The notes: generated by a model from the letters alone, not told the origin. DNA of 64,000 nucleotides from Vibrio gangliei (GCF_026001925.1 NZ_AP021869.1:2480001-2544000), one strand, 5' to 3'; positions 1 through 9,245 are shown, counted from the first letter of the stretch. Translations and numbers: made by a program.

Positions 1-698
1 TCACCGACAATCAAACGGACTAATTCATACTGGCTGGTGTTGGTATCTTGATATTCATCCACCAGCAAGTAGCGGATTTTCGCTTGCCACCTTTCTCTTA
101 CATCTTGATTGGTTTTTAAAAGCAACACCGGCATAGCAATCAAATCATCAAAATCAAGCGCGTTATAAGCTCGCATTTGTTTGCTGTACATTTCAAAACA
201 ATAAGCAAACAGTTGCTCTTGCTCCGAACGTGCTTGTGCCTTGACTTGATCAGGCGTAAGCATGTCGTTTTTCCAATTGGAAATAGCGCTCAACAATTGA
301 CGCAATAAGTCTTTATCACCATCAAGTTGCTCCTCGGTAAGCTCTTTTAATAAAGCCAGTTGGTCTTGATCATCAAACAGCGAAAAGCCCGCTTTCAAGC
401 CGAGTGCTTTGTATTCGCGACGAATAATATTGAGCCCGAGCGTGTGGAATGTTGAGACCATCAAGCCACGCGATTCTTGCTTACCTAATGTTTGCCCGAC
501 GCGCTCTTTCATTTCACGTGCGGCTTTATTGGTAAAGGTTACCGCCGCAATATGCCTGGCTTGATAACCGCATTGCTGCACTAAATAAGCGATTTTATTG
601 GTAATCACGCGAGTTTTGCCCGATCCCGCACCTGCGAGAACCAAGCATGGGCCGGAAACATACTTCACCGCTTCGTCTTGTCTCGGATTTAATCTCAT
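1..698 (-). CDS. rep: ATP-dependent DNA helicase Rep (5' part, cut by window edge)
   Basis: Only the first 232 codons are in the window; the gene continues past position 1. The protein starts [13 protein letters not shown] and carries the UvrD/Rep Walker A motif GAGSGKT at residues 23-29 and the motif II box DEYQDTN near residue 220, so this is the N-terminal 1A domain of an SF1A 3'-5' helicase. Rep moves along single-stranded DNA and helps replication forks pass bound proteins. The start ATG (complement of 696-698) matches the usual Rep N-terminus. It is divergent from the vexRAB operon. UvrD and PcrA share these motifs; the MRLNPRQ start and the neighbourhood favour Rep. Confidence 0.9.
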   Translation of the reverse strand, partial: MRLNPRQDEAVKYVSGPCLVLAGAGSGKTRVITNKIAYLVQQCGYQARHIAAVTFTNKAAREMKERVGQTLGKQESRGLMVSTFHTLGLNIIRREYKALGLKAGFSLFDDQDQLALLKELTEEQLDGDKDLLRQLLSAISNWKNDMLTPDQVKAQARSEQEQLFAYCFEMYSKQMRAYNALDFDDLIAMPVLLLKTNQDVRERWQAKIRYLLVDEYQDTNTSQYELVRLIVG

Positions 699-759
699 TT
701 TGCTCTCAATACTTTGTTTGAATCGTTACCGTTTTTCTAGATGTAACAATTTACTACTA

Positions 760-787
760 TTTTGTAATTTTAGTGGCGATATATAAT
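760..787 (+). promoter_or_regulatory. Candidate vexR promoter
   Basis: A perfect -10 hexamer TATAAT (782-787) is preceded, 16 bases upstream, by the weak -35 TTTTGT (760-765). A second TATAAT lies at 796-801 but lacks a good -35. The predicted start falls next to the palindrome at 799-816. Inference from sequence only. Confidence 0.45.
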
Positions 788-798
788 GTAAAGCATAT

Positions 799-816
799 AA
801 TGAACAAACGTTCATT
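799..816. promoter_or_regulatory. Probable TetR-family operator (autoregulation of vexR)
   Basis: AATGAAC and GTTCATT form perfect 7-bp inverted arms around AAAC. The site lies 17 bp upstream of the chosen vexR start and just downstream of a TATAAT box, where a bound repressor would block transcription of vexRAB. TGAAC...GTTCA half sites are typical of AcrR-type repressors. That VexR binds here is inference. Confidence 0.6.
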
Positions 817-832
817 TATTCTATGTTTAATT

Positions 833-1426
833 ATGGTCAACCAGATAACTCATCCAACATTGGATAAGCGACAACTCATCTTGACGACCGCCGAGCAATT
901 AATTGTAAAAACCGGTTTTCAAGGATTGTCGATGCATAAGCTCGCCCAAGAGGCCGGCATTGCAGCAGGCACAATTTATCGCTATTTCCAAGACAAAGAT
1001 GATCTCGTCGAAGCCGTGCGCCTTCATGTCTTACAGCGTGTGGCCGATATGGTACAACAAGGCGTGGAAGACCACATGCCTTTAAAAGAAAGATTTATAT
1101 TGATTTGGAAAAATGTCTCCCATATTACCACTACCCAAAATGAAGTGGATGTGATTCTTAATCGCTTACAGTATGAATCTCTTCCTTCAAAACCAAAATG
1201 TGGCACAAAAATTGAACGTCAAATGTTTCATAAAATCGAGGCTATGTTTAACCAAGGTAAAAAGCTAGGCGTGTTCAAACCATTGGATAATCACATTCTC
1301 GCCAGTCTTAGCCTAGATGTAGGTTTATCGATAGCCCGCAAGCATGTTCTTGGCTGTTATACCATTACTGAAGCAACCCTAGATGCCGCTATTGAGGCAA
1401 GCTGGGATGCTGTTATTCAACATTAA
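833..1426 (+). CDS. vexR: TetR/AcrR-family repressor of the RND efflux operon (VexR-like)
   Basis: This 197-residue protein has an N-terminal TetR helix-turn-helix (about residues 15-55, with AGIAAGTIYRYF as the recognition part) and a variable ligand-binding C-terminus. The open frame extends upstream to 773, but that stretch covers the promoter and operator-like palindrome (799-816), so the ATG at 833 (MVNQITHPTL) is preferred. It is followed 18 bp later by the adaptor gene vexA. Gene order next to rep, ubiK and ilvC matches what I recall of vexRAB in Vibrio cholerae, where the regulator controls bile and detergent efflux. The specific name rests on synteny and is less sure than the family. 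Confidence 0.78.
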   Translation: MVNQITHPTLDKRQLILTTAEQLIVKTGFQGLSMHKLAQEAGIAAGTIYRYFQDKDDLVEAVRLHVLQRVADMVQQGVEDHMPLKERFILIWKNVSHITTTQNEVDVILNRLQYESLPSKPKCGTKIERQMFHKIEAMFNQGKKLGVFKPLDNHILASLSLDVGLSIARKHVLGCYTITEATLDAAIEASWDAVIQH

Positions 1427-1444
1427 TTTGGAGTTCTTATCAGA

Positions 1445-2551
1445 ATGAAAAAGTGGACTTTCATCATGTTAGTCATCGCAATACTGCTGTTTGGTAGTGT
1501 GATTGGCTTCAATATGTTCAAGAATCAAAAAATCGCGGAGTACATGGCCAATATGCCTGAGCCAGAGTTCCCGGTGACGGTCACCACCGTTTCGCCTGAA
1601 ACTTGGACTCCAACCATCAATGCGATTGGCTTTATTGAACCGATTCAAGGTGTGACGCTAACAGCACAAGCCAGTGGTCAGATTGATCGCATCAATTTCG
1701 ACTCAGGTATCCACGTTAAAAAAGACGATGTGCTAGTCGAAGTGGACTCCAAAGTTGAAAAAGCGCAATTACAAAGCTCTCAAGCCAAATTACCAGCCGC
1801 AAAAGCCAAGTACTTACGCTATAAAGATCTTTACTCAAAAGGTTCAGTATCTAAAGAATCTTATGATGAAGCTCAAGCCACCTACTTGTCTTTATCTGCG
1901 GATATCGCGAGCTTAAAAGCCTCTATCGACCGTCGTACTGTTACTGCACCTTTTGACGGCACGGTAGGTTTACGTAATGTGTTCTTAGGTCAATTCCTGG
2001 AAACGGGTCACGATGTGGTTCGCCTTGAAGATATGAGCGTGATGCGCTTGCGTTTTACCGTGCCACAAACAGATATCAGTAAGATTCATGTTGATCAGCA
2101 AGTGAATATTGTCGTGGATGCCTACCCAGATAAAACCTTTGAAGGCTCTATCAGCGCGATTGCTCCTGCCGTTAACGCACAAAGTGGTTTAATCCAAGTT
2201 CAGGCACATATTCCAAACACTGAAGGCGAGTTACGCAGTGGTATGTTTGCCCGTGCCAGCATCATCTTGCCATCACTACAAGATCAAATCATCGTGCCGC
2301 AAACCGCGATTACTTACACCTTATACGGTGACAGCATCTATGTGTTGGAAGAGAAAGACGGTGAGAAGCGCGTGGTTCAAACCGTGGTGAAAATTGGTGA
2401 GCGCAAAGGCAGCATTGCTCACGTAATGGAAGGTTTAAAAGCCAACCAAACTATCGTGACTTCTGGCCAAGTACGTTTAAGTAACGGCTCAAAAGTGAAA
2501 ATTGTTGAGAGTGATGCAACCACTCCTCCAGCTAAAACCCCAATGCTGTAA
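1445..2551 (+). CDS. vexA: RND efflux periplasmic adaptor (membrane fusion protein, VexA-like)
   Basis: This 368-residue protein starts with a hydrophobic anchor (about residues 5-22) without a lipobox cysteine, then a lipoyl-like/barrel-sandwich half (ASGQIDRINFDSG), an alpha-helical hairpin (about 95-160), the second lipoyl half (TVTAPFDGTVGLRNV) and a beta-barrel. It would join the inner-membrane pump VexB to a TolC-type outer-membrane channel; no tolC homologue is present here, so the channel must be encoded elsewhere. It sits between vexR and vexB (14-bp gap to vexB) in an evident operon. Confidence 0.85.
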   Translation: MKKWTFIMLVIAILLFGSVIGFNMFKNQKIAEYMANMPEPEFPVTVTTVSPETWTPTINAIGFIEPIQGVTLTAQASGQIDRINFDSGIHVKKDDVLVEVDSKVEKAQLQSSQAKLPAAKAKYLRYKDLYSKGSVSKESYDEAQATYLSLSADIASLKASIDRRTVTAPFDGTVGLRNVFLGQFLETGHDVVRLEDMSVMRLRFTVPQTDISKIHVDQQVNIVVDAYPDKTFEGSISAIAPAVNAQSGLIQVQAHIPNTEGELRSGMFARASIILPSLQDQIIVPQTAITYTLYGDSIYVLEEKDGEKRVVQTVVKIGERKGSIAHVMEGLKANQTIVTSGQVRLSNGSKVKIVESDATTPPAKTPML

Positions 2552-2565
2552 CCGGAGGCACAATA

Positions 2566-5500
2566 ATGCGCTTTACTGATGTTTTTATAAAACGTCCAGT
2601 TTTGGCGGTATCGGTCAGTCTTTTGATTGCATTGCTTGGCTTCCAGGCAATTTTCAAAATGTCGGTTCGTGAATACCCTGAAATGACAAATACGGTAGTA
2701 ACGGTGACCACCAGTTACTACGGTGCCGATGCAAACTTGATCCAAGGTTTTATTACTCAACCTTTAGAACAGGCCATTGCTCAGGCTGATAATATCGATT
2801 ACATGACATCGTCGTCGGTTCTCGGTTCATCGACCATTACGGTAACGATGAAATTGAATACCGACCCCAACGGTGCGCTAGCGGATATTTTGGCACAAAC
2901 CAACTCGGTACGTTCTCAGCTACCAAAAGAAGCAGAAGATCCAACGGTAACCATGTCGACAGGTTCAACAACCTCAGTGTTGTACATTGGTTTTACTTCT
3001 GATGAATTGGTATCTAGTCAGATCACCGACTACTTGCAGCGCGTGATCAACCCACAGCTATTTACCGTTAACGGTGTATCAAAAGTTAACTTGTACGGTG
3101 GCCAACAGTACGCCCTGCGCATTTGGTTGGATCCTGCCAAAATGGCGGCGTTTGATCTCACTGCAACCGAAGTCATGAGCATATTGAATGCCAACAACTA
3201 CCAGTCAGCGACCGGTCAGTCTACGGGTGAATATGTTATTTACAATGGTAGCGCTAATACTCAAGTAGAGAATACCGATGAGCTTGAGCGTCTGGTGGTG
3301 AAGTCAGACAAAGGCCAAGTGGTACGTCTTAGCGATATTGCTAAGGTAACACTTGCCAAAAGCCATGACACTTACCGTGCAACGTCTAACGGCGCAGAAG
3401 CTGTCGTAGCCGCAATTGATGCTGCTCCTACCGCTAACCCAATCAACATTGCGCACGATATCTTAGAGATGTTACCTGAGCTTCAGAAAAACTTGCCAAG
3501 TAACATCGAAATGCGCGTGCTGTATGATTCGACCGTCGCGATCAATGAATCGATTAACGAAGTTATCCATACCATTTTGGAAGCAGCACTGATCGTATTA
3601 GTCGTTATCACGTTATTCTTGGGCTCACTGCGTGCGGTGTTAATCCCAATCATCACCATTCCACTTTCCTTAGTGGGTGTTGCAGTCGCCATGCAAGCGA
3701 TGGGCTTCTCATGGAACTTGATGACACTACTGGCGATGGTATTGGCTATCGGCCTAGTGGTGGATGACGCCATCGTGGTACTCGAAAACGTTGACCGACA
3801 CATCAAACTCGGAGAAACCCCATTCCGTGCCGCCATTATTGGTACCCGTGAAATTGCGACACCGGTTATCGCCATGACATTAACCTTGGGTGCCGTGTAC
3901 GCTCCGATTGCTCTCATGGGTGGTATTACCGGATCTCTGTTTAAAGAGTTCGCATTAACGTTAGCGGGTGCCGTATTCGTTTCCGGTATTATCGCGTTGA
4001 CGCTATCACCGGTAATGTGTTCGAAAATGCTCAAAGCACACACCAAGCCAAGTCGTTTTGAAATGACGGTACACAGTGTGCTTGACCGCATGACCAATCG
4101 TTACGATCGCATGTTACATGCGGTAATGAAGCACCGTCCTGTATTCATTGCCTTTGCAGTCATCGTAATGGCGAGCTTGCCAATGTTATTTAAGTTCATT
4201 CCAAGTGAATTGGCGCCATCGGAAGATAAAGGCGTAGTGGTATTGATGGGCACAGGTGCTTCTAATGCCAACTTGGACTACTTGCAAAACACCATGGATG
4301 AGGTCAACGATATCTTAGTCGATCAACCAGAAATCCAATATGCGCAAGCATTTACTGGTGTTCCTGCAAGTAACCAAGCTTTTGGTATTGCCTCAATGAA
4401 ACCTTGGAGCCAACGTGAAGCAAGCCAATCAGAAGTAACGGATCGAGTCGGACAGTTGATGAAAGACATCCCTGGTATGAATATTTCTGCATTCCAAATG
4501 CCGGAGCTACCAGGTGCAGGTTCGGGTCTTCCAATGCAGTTTGTTATCACCACACCAAACAGCTTCGAGAGCTTGTTCCAGATTGCCAGTGACATTCTGA
4601 CCGAAGTCGGTAAGAGCCCATTGTTTGTGTACTCAACCTTGGACTTAAACTTTGACTCAGCCACGATGAAGATTAACATCGACAAAGACAAAGCCGGTGC
4701 TTATGGCGTTACGATGCAAGATATCGCAGCGACAATTGGCACCATGATGGCGGATGGCTATGTAAACCGTATTGACCTAGATGGCCGCTCTTATGAAGTT
4801 ATCCCTCAGGTTGAGCGTAAAGACCGTCTAAACCCAGAATCGATGAACGGCTACTATGTTCGTGCATCAAATGGGGATGCGGTACCTTTAAGTGGTTTAG
4901 TGACCATTGATGTCATTGCACAACCGTTATCATTGCCTCACTTGAACCAGCTTAACTCAGCAACGATTGGTGCAGTTCCTTCGCCAACAGCATCGATGGG
5001 GCAAGCGGTGGATTGGTTTGAAAATATTGCCGCAGAGAAATTACCTCTAGGCTATAGCCATGAATATCTAGGTGAAGCACGTCAATATGTGACAGAAGGT
5101 AATGCACTTTACGCCACCTTTGGCCTCGCACTGGCAGTTATCTTCCTTGTTCTGGCAATCCAGTTCGAATCTGTTCGTGACCCATTGGTTATCATGGTAT
5201 CGGTACCACTCGCCATTTGTGGTGCATTAATCGCACTGGCTTGGGGAGCCGCAACTATGAACATCTACTCACAAGTTGGCTTGATTACGTTGGTTGGTCT
5301 TATCACCAAACACGGTATCTTGATTTGTGAAGTTGCGAAAGAAGAGCAGTTGCTACACGGTAAATCCAAAATGGATGCGGTCATGGAGTCGGCTAAGGTT
5401 CGTCTACGCCCAATCTTGATGACCACGGCTGCGATGATTGCCGGTCTTATTCCACTACTTTATGCCAGTGGTGCAGGTGCGGCACAGCGTTTCAGTATCG

Positions 5501-5652
5501 GTATTGTTATCGTTGCTGGTCTCGCGATTGGTACTTTGTTCACCTTGTTTGTACTGCCTGTTATTTACAGCTACTTAGCAAGTGAGCACAAGCCACTACC
5601 TGAGTTTGATGAAAGTGTCCCTGCCATTGAGGATCCCAATCATCACGCTTAA
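2566..5652 (+). CDS. vexB: RND multidrug efflux transporter, inner-membrane pump (VexB-like)
   Basis: This 1028-residue protein has the AcrB/MexB architecture: N-terminal TM1 (FIKRPVLAVSVSLLIALLG), a large periplasmic loop, TM2-6 with the proton-relay aspartates in VVDDAIVVLENVD, a second loop, and TM8-12 with the conserved lysine in ITKHGILICEVAKEE. It exports amphiphilic compounds using the proton gradient. The first motif and length match HAE-1/HAE-2 transporters; the substrate range cannot be read from the sequence. A terminator follows at 5679-5708, closing the vexRAB operon. Confidence 0.9.
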   Translation: MRFTDVFIKRPVLAVSVSLLIALLGFQAIFKMSVREYPEMTNTVVTVTTSYYGADANLIQGFITQPLEQAIAQADNIDYMTSSSVLGSSTITVTMKLNTDPNGALADILAQTNSVRSQLPKEAEDPTVTMSTGSTTSVLYIGFTSDELVSSQITDYLQRVINPQLFTVNGVSKVNLYGGQQYALRIWLDPAKMAAFDLTATEVMSILNANNYQSATGQSTGEYVIYNGSANTQVENTDELERLVVKSDKGQVVRLSDIAKVTLAKSHDTYRATSNGAEAVVAAIDAAPTANPINIAHDILEMLPELQKNLPSNIEMRVLYDSTVAINESINEVIHTILEAALIVLVVITLFLGSLRAVLIPIITIPLSLVGVAVAMQAMGFSWNLMTLLAMVLAIGLVVDDAIVVLENVDRHIKLGETPFRAAIIGTREIATPVIAMTLTLGAVYAPIALMGGITGSLFKEFALTLAGAVFVSGIIALTLSPVMCSKMLKAHTKPSRFEMTVHSVLDRMTNRYDRMLHAVMKHRPVFIAFAVIVMASLPMLFKFIPSELAPSEDKGVVVLMGTGASNANLDYLQNTMDEVNDILVDQPEIQYAQAFTGVPASNQAFGIASMKPWSQREASQSEVTDRVGQLMKDIPGMNISAFQMPELPGAGSGLPMQFVITTPNSFESLFQIASDILTEVGKSPLFVYSTLDLNFDSATMKINIDKDKAGAYGVTMQDIAATIGTMMADGYVNRIDLDGRSYEVIPQVERKDRLNPESMNGYYVRASNGDAVPLSGLVTIDVIAQPLSLPHLNQLNSATIGAVPSPTASMGQAVDWFENIAAEKLPLGYSHEYLGEARQYVTEGNALYATFGLALAVIFLVLAIQFESVRDPLVIMVSVPLAICGALIALAWGAATMNIYSQVGLITLVGLITKHGILICEVAKEEQLLHGKSKMDAVMESAKVRLRPILMTTAAMIAGLIPLLYASGAGAAQRFSIGIVIVAGLAIGTLFTLFVLPVIYSYLASEHKPLPEFDESVPAIEDPNHHA

Positions 5653-5678
5653 ACCAAGCGAACGGCTAAACTAACTAT

Positions 5679-5708
5679 AAAGGCTACCTGCATCGGTAGC
5701 CTTTTCTT
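5679..5708 (+). terminator. Intrinsic terminator of vexRAB
   Basis: Stem AAAGGCTACC / GGTAGCCTTT with a 6-base loop, followed by TTCTTT, 26 bp after the vexB stop. Confidence 0.85.
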
Positions 5709-5805
5709 TATTGGTACACCGGTAACACATATTTGTGAAGCCGACAGCAAGACATTTTGACTATATTTACATAAAATATCGGCAAGATTATTTAGGAGCA
5801 GTTAC

Positions 5806-6060
5806 ATGTTTGACGCAAAAAAAATTGAACAACTTGCAAAGCAGATTCACGAATCTATGCCTCAACCAGTGAAAGATCTTGGCGCAGATGTCGATCAAAA
5901 AGTTCGCCAGGTTATACAAGGCCAATTGAGTAAATTAGATGTGGTATCACGCGAAGAGTTTGAAGTGCAAACTCAGGTACTACTTCGCACTCGCCAAAAA
6001 CTGAATGAAATGGAAAGCAAACTGGCTGAAATTGAAGCCAAACTAAGCGAAAAAGACTAG
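5806..6060 (+). CDS. ubiK: Ubiquinone biosynthesis accessory factor UbiK (YqiC family)
   Basis: This 84-residue protein begins [20 protein letters not shown] and ends in a charged coiled coil (about residues 45-84, repeated ...[16 protein letters not shown]). That is the BMFP/YqiC layout. In E. coli UbiK binds UbiJ and assists the aerobic ubiquinone (Coq) complex; ubiJ, ubiB and ubiE are also in this window at 27.6-30.6 kb. RBS AGGAG lies 8 bases upstream. The stop TAG is followed directly by an 11-copy heptamer repeat and then a terminator. Confidence 0.85.
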   Translation: MFDAKKIEQLAKQIHESMPQPVKDLGADVDQKVRQVIQGQLSKLDVVSREEFEVQTQVLLRTRQKLNEMESKLAEIEAKLSEKD

Positions 6061-6137
6061 TTTCGAGTTTCGAGTTTCGAGTTTCGAGTTTCGAGTTTCG
6101 AGTTTCGAGTTTCGAGTTTCGAGTTTCGAGTTTCGAG
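6061..6137. repeat. Perfect tandem repeat, TTTCGAG x 11
   Basis: Eleven uninterrupted identical 7-mers (77 bp) begin immediately after the ubiK stop codon and end 8 bp before its terminator stem. Because 7 is not a multiple of 3, every frame is open on the minus strand and reads as a repeated SKLETRN-like heptapeptide; this is a by-product, not a gene. No copy carries a substitution, which points to recent slippage expansion. Confidence 0.97.
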
Positions 6138-6145
6138 AAAAGAAT

Positions 6146-6178
6146 AAGGCTTGCCACTGATTGGGCAAGCCTTTTTAT
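6146..6178 (+). terminator. Intrinsic terminator of ubiK
   Basis: Stem AAGGCTTGCC (6146-6155) and GGCAAGCCTT with an 8-base loop, followed by TTTTTATTATT. Confidence 0.85.
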
Positions 6179-6278
6179 TATTAATTTAAAACTGATAGAC
6201 GTGTATTTTCAGCGTTGAATGTCTACAAATTGCGCTCGTCAAAAATATAGAGCATTCACATATAAAATCAATTTCAAA

Positions 6279-6361
6279 GTGATAGCGAGGAGATTCTAGG
6301 AGAAAACACGGAGTTTGCGCGAGCAAATGAGTATTTTCGACAACGAATATCCCGCTATCAC
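6279..6361. repeat. ERIC-like palindromic intergenic element
   Basis: An 83-bp unit bounded by 9-bp perfect inverted repeats GTGATAGCG (6279-6287) and CGCTATCAC (6353-6361). The core holds the hairpin TTTGC-GCGA-GCAAA (6314-6327), flanked by GGAG on the left and TGA on the right, with an outer pairing GAAAA / TTTTC. This GGAG-stem-tetraloop-stem-TGA layout is that of the ERIC/IRU core. It sits just beyond the ilvC stop codon. Family assignment is inference from layout; only one copy is in the window. Confidence 0.6.
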
Positions 6362-6369
6362 AAAAAAAT

Positions 6370-7854
6370 TTAGCCCCCAACGGCGATACGTTTCATGTCT
6401 TTCATATACCCACGCAACTCTTGACCAATCCATTCAACTGGGTGGTTGCGTAGTGCATCATTGATTTCAATCAGCTGTGCATTATCAACTTGGTTGCTTT
6501 CTGCTGCTAGGCCTTTACCAATAACATCTGTCGATACGCTTGGCATGAATTTTTCACGTAGCAGAGGTGTTGCAACATTAGCAAATAGGTAGTTACCGTA
6601 TTCTGCTGTATCAGAGATAACCACGTTCATTTCGTATAAACGCTTACGAGCAACGGTGTTAGCAATTAGTGGTAATTCATGCAGTGATTCGTAGTACGCA
6701 GACTCATCGATGATGCCTGATGCTGTCATGGCTTCAAATGCAAGCTCTACTCCAGCGCGTACCATGGCGATCATTAGAATACCGTTATCAAAGTATTCTT
6801 GCTCTGAAATTTCCACATCACTCTCTGGGTAATTTTCAAATGCCGTTTGACCCGTTTCTTCACGCCAGCCAAGCAGGTTTTTATCATCATTCGCCCAATC
6901 AGCCATCATGGTGCGAGAAAATTCACCAGAGATGATGTCATCCATGTGCTTGTTGTACAGTGGACGCATGAGATCTTTTAACTCTTCAGATAGTTCGAAT
7001 GCTTTTACTTTAGCAGGGTTTGATAGGCGATCCATCATGTGAGTGATACCACCAAACTTCAATGCTTCTGTAATGGTTTCCCAACCGTATTGCAGAAGTT
7101 TACCGGCATAACCTGGGTCGATACCTTCAGCGACCATTTTTTCATAACAAACGATAGAACCCGCTTGTAGCATGCCACAAAGAATGGTTTGCTCACCCAT
7201 TAAGTCAGATTTTACTTCAGCTACGAAAGACGACTCTAGAACACCTGCACGATGGCCACCTGTTGCTGCCGCCCAAGCTTTAGCGATCTCTAGACCTTCG
7301 CCTTGAGGATCGTTTTCTGGGTGAACCGCAATCAGTGTTGGTACACCGAAACCACGTTTATATTCTTCACGGACTTCTGTACCTGGACATTTAGGCGCAA
7401 CCATTACTACAGTAATGTCTTTACGGATCTGCATGCCTTCTTCAACAATGTTAAAGCCATGAGAGTAGCCCAGTGCTGCGCCTTGCTTCATTAATGGCAT
7501 CACTGTTTCAACAACATTGGTGTGTTGTTTATCGGGTGTTAGGTTCACAACCAGATCAGCTTGAGGAATTAATTCTTCATAGCTCGCAACTTCAAAACCA
7601 TTATCTTTAGCATTTTTGTATGACTGACGTTGCTCATCAATAGCTGCCTGACGCAATGCATACGCTACGTTTAAACCTGAATCACGCATATTTAAGCCTT
7701 GGTTTAGGCCTTGCGCACCACAACCTACGATGACAACTTTTTTCCCTTTTAGGTAATCGGCTTCTTGAGCAAATTCTTCACGGTCCATAAAACGACAGCG
7801 ACCTAGTTGGTCTAGTTGTTCACGTAAATTCAGTGTATTGAAGTAGTTAGCCAT
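6370..7854 (-). CDS. ilvC: Ketol-acid reductoisomerase (class II)
   Basis: This 494-residue enzyme catalyses the NADPH- and Mg-dependent isomeroreduction of acetolactate and acetohydroxybutyrate in valine, isoleucine and leucine synthesis. The N-terminal Rossmann fold shows [17 protein letters not shown] (about residues 45-61), and the length matches the long enterobacterial class II form with a duplicated knotted domain, not the roughly 330-residue class I form. It is transcribed divergently from ilvY, its LysR-type activator in enterobacteria, with inverted-repeat sites in the 156-bp gap. Confidence 0.97.
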   Translation of the reverse strand: MANYFNTLNLREQLDQLGRCRFMDREEFAQEADYLKGKKVVIVGCGAQGLNQGLNMRDSGLNVAYALRQAAIDEQRQSYKNAKDNGFEVASYEELIPQADLVVNLTPDKQHTNVVETVMPLMKQGAALGYSHGFNIVEEGMQIRKDITVVMVAPKCPGTEVREEYKRGFGVPTLIAVHPENDPQGEGLEIAKAWAAATGGHRAGVLESSFVAEVKSDLMGEQTILCGMLQAGSIVCYEKMVAEGIDPGYAGKLLQYGWETITEALKFGGITHMMDRLSNPAKVKAFELSEELKDLMRPLYNKHMDDIISGEFSRTMMADWANDDKNLLGWREETGQTAFENYPESDVEISEQEYFDNGILMIAMVRAGVELAFEAMTASGIIDESAYYESLHELPLIANTVARKRLYEMNVVISDTAEYGNYLFANVATPLLREKFMPSVSTDVIGKGLAAESNQVDNAQLIEINDALRNHPVEWIGQELRGYMKDMKRIAVGG

Positions 7855-7940
7855 ATTAACAATATCCTATTTTAATTTTTATCCGTTGTGAGCTTTTCAC
7901 TCGATGGATTCATACTAAAACAGGCTTAAAGTTGCGAAAA

Positions 7941-7977
7941 GTGATATATTCACAATCATTCATTGCAACTTATGCAA
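7941..7977. promoter_or_regulatory. Candidate IlvY operators between ilvC and ilvY
   Basis: Two inverted repeats lie in the divergent gap: GTGA-5-TCAC (7941-7953) and TTGCA-ACTTA-TGCAA (7963-7977). The second fits the LysR T-N11-A form, 33 bp before the ilvY start. Binding by IlvY is inferred from the family and gene arrangement. Confidence 0.45.
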
Positions 7978-8010
7978 CGCTGTTGTTTATATCAGTACAA
8001 AAGGTCACGA

Positions 8011-8904
8011 ATGAACATTAAAACTTTGCAGCTGTTTTTGCACCTATGCAGCAGTCAAAACTTCGCTCAAACGGCTAATGCTATGCATATCAGCCCATCA
8101 GCACTCAGTCGACAAATCCAAAAGTTGGAACAGCAAATCGGTAAGCCATTATTTGTACGTGATAATCGTCGAGTCGAGTTAACCGAAGCAGGAAAAAAGT
8201 TATTAGAGGTAGCGAGTCAAATATCAAATCAATGGCAACAGTTTTGTTTAGATGCACAAGATGACAACCAAGAGCTCAGCGGTGAAATTCGATTGTTTTG
8301 CTCAGTCACCGCCAGTTTCAGCCATTTACCCCAACTACTGCGAGACTTCCGCTTATCTTACCCCAAAGTCGAATTAAAATTATCGACAGGTGATCCGGCA
8401 CAAGCCATTGAACGTTTGATTGAGAATCAAGCTGATATTGTACTGTGTGCGATGCCAAGCCATTTACCAGCAAGGCTTTGCTTCCATCCTATTGGTGATA
8501 TTCCACTGTCTGTCATAGCTCCAACACAGCCCAGCAGCTTCAGTTCTGAGTTACAGAAAGACACTCCAGATTGGGAGCATATCCCGTTTATCATTCCAAT
8601 TACCGGAACAGCGCGAGAAAGGAGTAACACTTGGTTTAAAAAGATGAAATTTAAGCCAACGATTTATAGTCAAACTTCTGGAGGACATGAAGCGATTGTC
8701 AGTATGGTTGCGCTAGGGTTAGGCGTCGGCATTGCGCCAGATGTGGTGATCAATAACAGCCCAGTCAAAGATAAAGTACAGCGTTTGAATGTCGCACCTA
8801 TTGACCCATTCCAGCTAGGCGTATGTTGTCATGAAACTCAACTCAGTAACCCACTGATTAAAGCGCTGTGGCAGATAGCGCAAACCAAGTTCATTAAAGT
8901 TTAA
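8011..8904 (+). CDS. ilvY: LysR-type regulator IlvY (activator of ilvC)
   Basis: This 297-residue protein has an N-terminal LysR winged HTH (residues 1-60; NFAQTANAMHISPSALSRQI) and a C-terminal substrate-binding domain. In enterobacteria IlvY binds acetolactate or acetohydroxybutyrate and activates the divergent ilvC. The frame is open back to 7963, but ATG 8011 (MNIKTLQLF) has an AAAGG Shine-Dalgarno and matches the family N-terminus. The upstream extension would cover the operator TTGCA-N5-TGCAA. A terminator at 8922-8949 is shared with rRNA operon 1. Confidence 0.92.
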   Translation: MNIKTLQLFLHLCSSQNFAQTANAMHISPSALSRQIQKLEQQIGKPLFVRDNRRVELTEAGKKLLEVASQISNQWQQFCLDAQDDNQELSGEIRLFCSVTASFSHLPQLLRDFRLSYPKVELKLSTGDPAQAIERLIENQADIVLCAMPSHLPARLCFHPIGDIPLSVIAPTQPSSFSSELQKDTPDWEHIPFIIPITGTARERSNTWFKKMKFKPTIYSQTSGGHEAIVSMVALGLGVGIAPDVVINNSPVKDKVQRLNVAPIDPFQLGVCCHETQLSNPLIKALWQIAQTKFIKV

Positions 8905-8921
8905 TGGTGTCAAAAACGAGA

Positions 8922-8949
8922 AAAGCCTTCCCATTACTAGGAAGGCTTT
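8922..8949. terminator. Bidirectional terminator between ilvY and rRNA operon 1
   Basis: Stem AAAGCCTTCC / GGAAGGCTTT with an 8-base loop. On the minus strand it is followed by TCTCGTTTTT, so it can end the distal 5S transcript; on the plus strand it ends ilvY. Confidence 0.8.
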
Positions 8950-8958
8950 AGAATATGA

Positions 8959-9076
8959 ACCTAGCGATGTCCTACTCTCACATGGGAAAGCCCCACACTA
9001 CCATCGGCGCTACTTCGTTTCACTTCTGAGTTCGGCATGGAATCAGGTGGGTCCAAAGTGCTATGGTCGCTAAGTA
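8959..9076 (-). rRNA. rrf: 5S rRNA, distal extra copy of operon 1
   Basis: This copy aligns base for base with the other 5S genes in the window (same 118-bp span) but carries several differences: the terminal helix reads CTTAGCG / CGCTAGG instead of CTTGGCG / CGCCAGG, and the loop region reads GGGCTTTCCC. The paired changes preserve the terminal helix. It follows tRNA-Thr, an arrangement like E. coli rrnD (5S-thrV-5S). Confidence 0.9.
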
Positions 9077-9122
9077 AATCTGGTACGACAAGGTTGAAAA
9101 AGTCGTGAATACATTTAATTAG

Positions 9123-9198
<76 letters not shown>

Positions 9199-9245
9199 AT
9201 ATGTTTTAAGCTTTTTTATTTAAGACACAAATTTTGCTTAGAACA

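Noticed and set aside
3483..4097. 204-residue minus-strand frame inside vexB
   Set aside because: Antisense shadow of a strongly conserved gene; low-complexity Ser/Thr/Ala composition.
6061..6137. Tandem repeat as a possible CRISPR
   Set aside because: Unit of 7 bp with no spacers and no cas genes nearby.
5912..6157. Minus-strand open frame with repeated SKLETRN heptapeptide
   Set aside because: It is the reverse reading of the TTTCGAG array plus antisense of ubiK; no ribosome site and no conserved domain.
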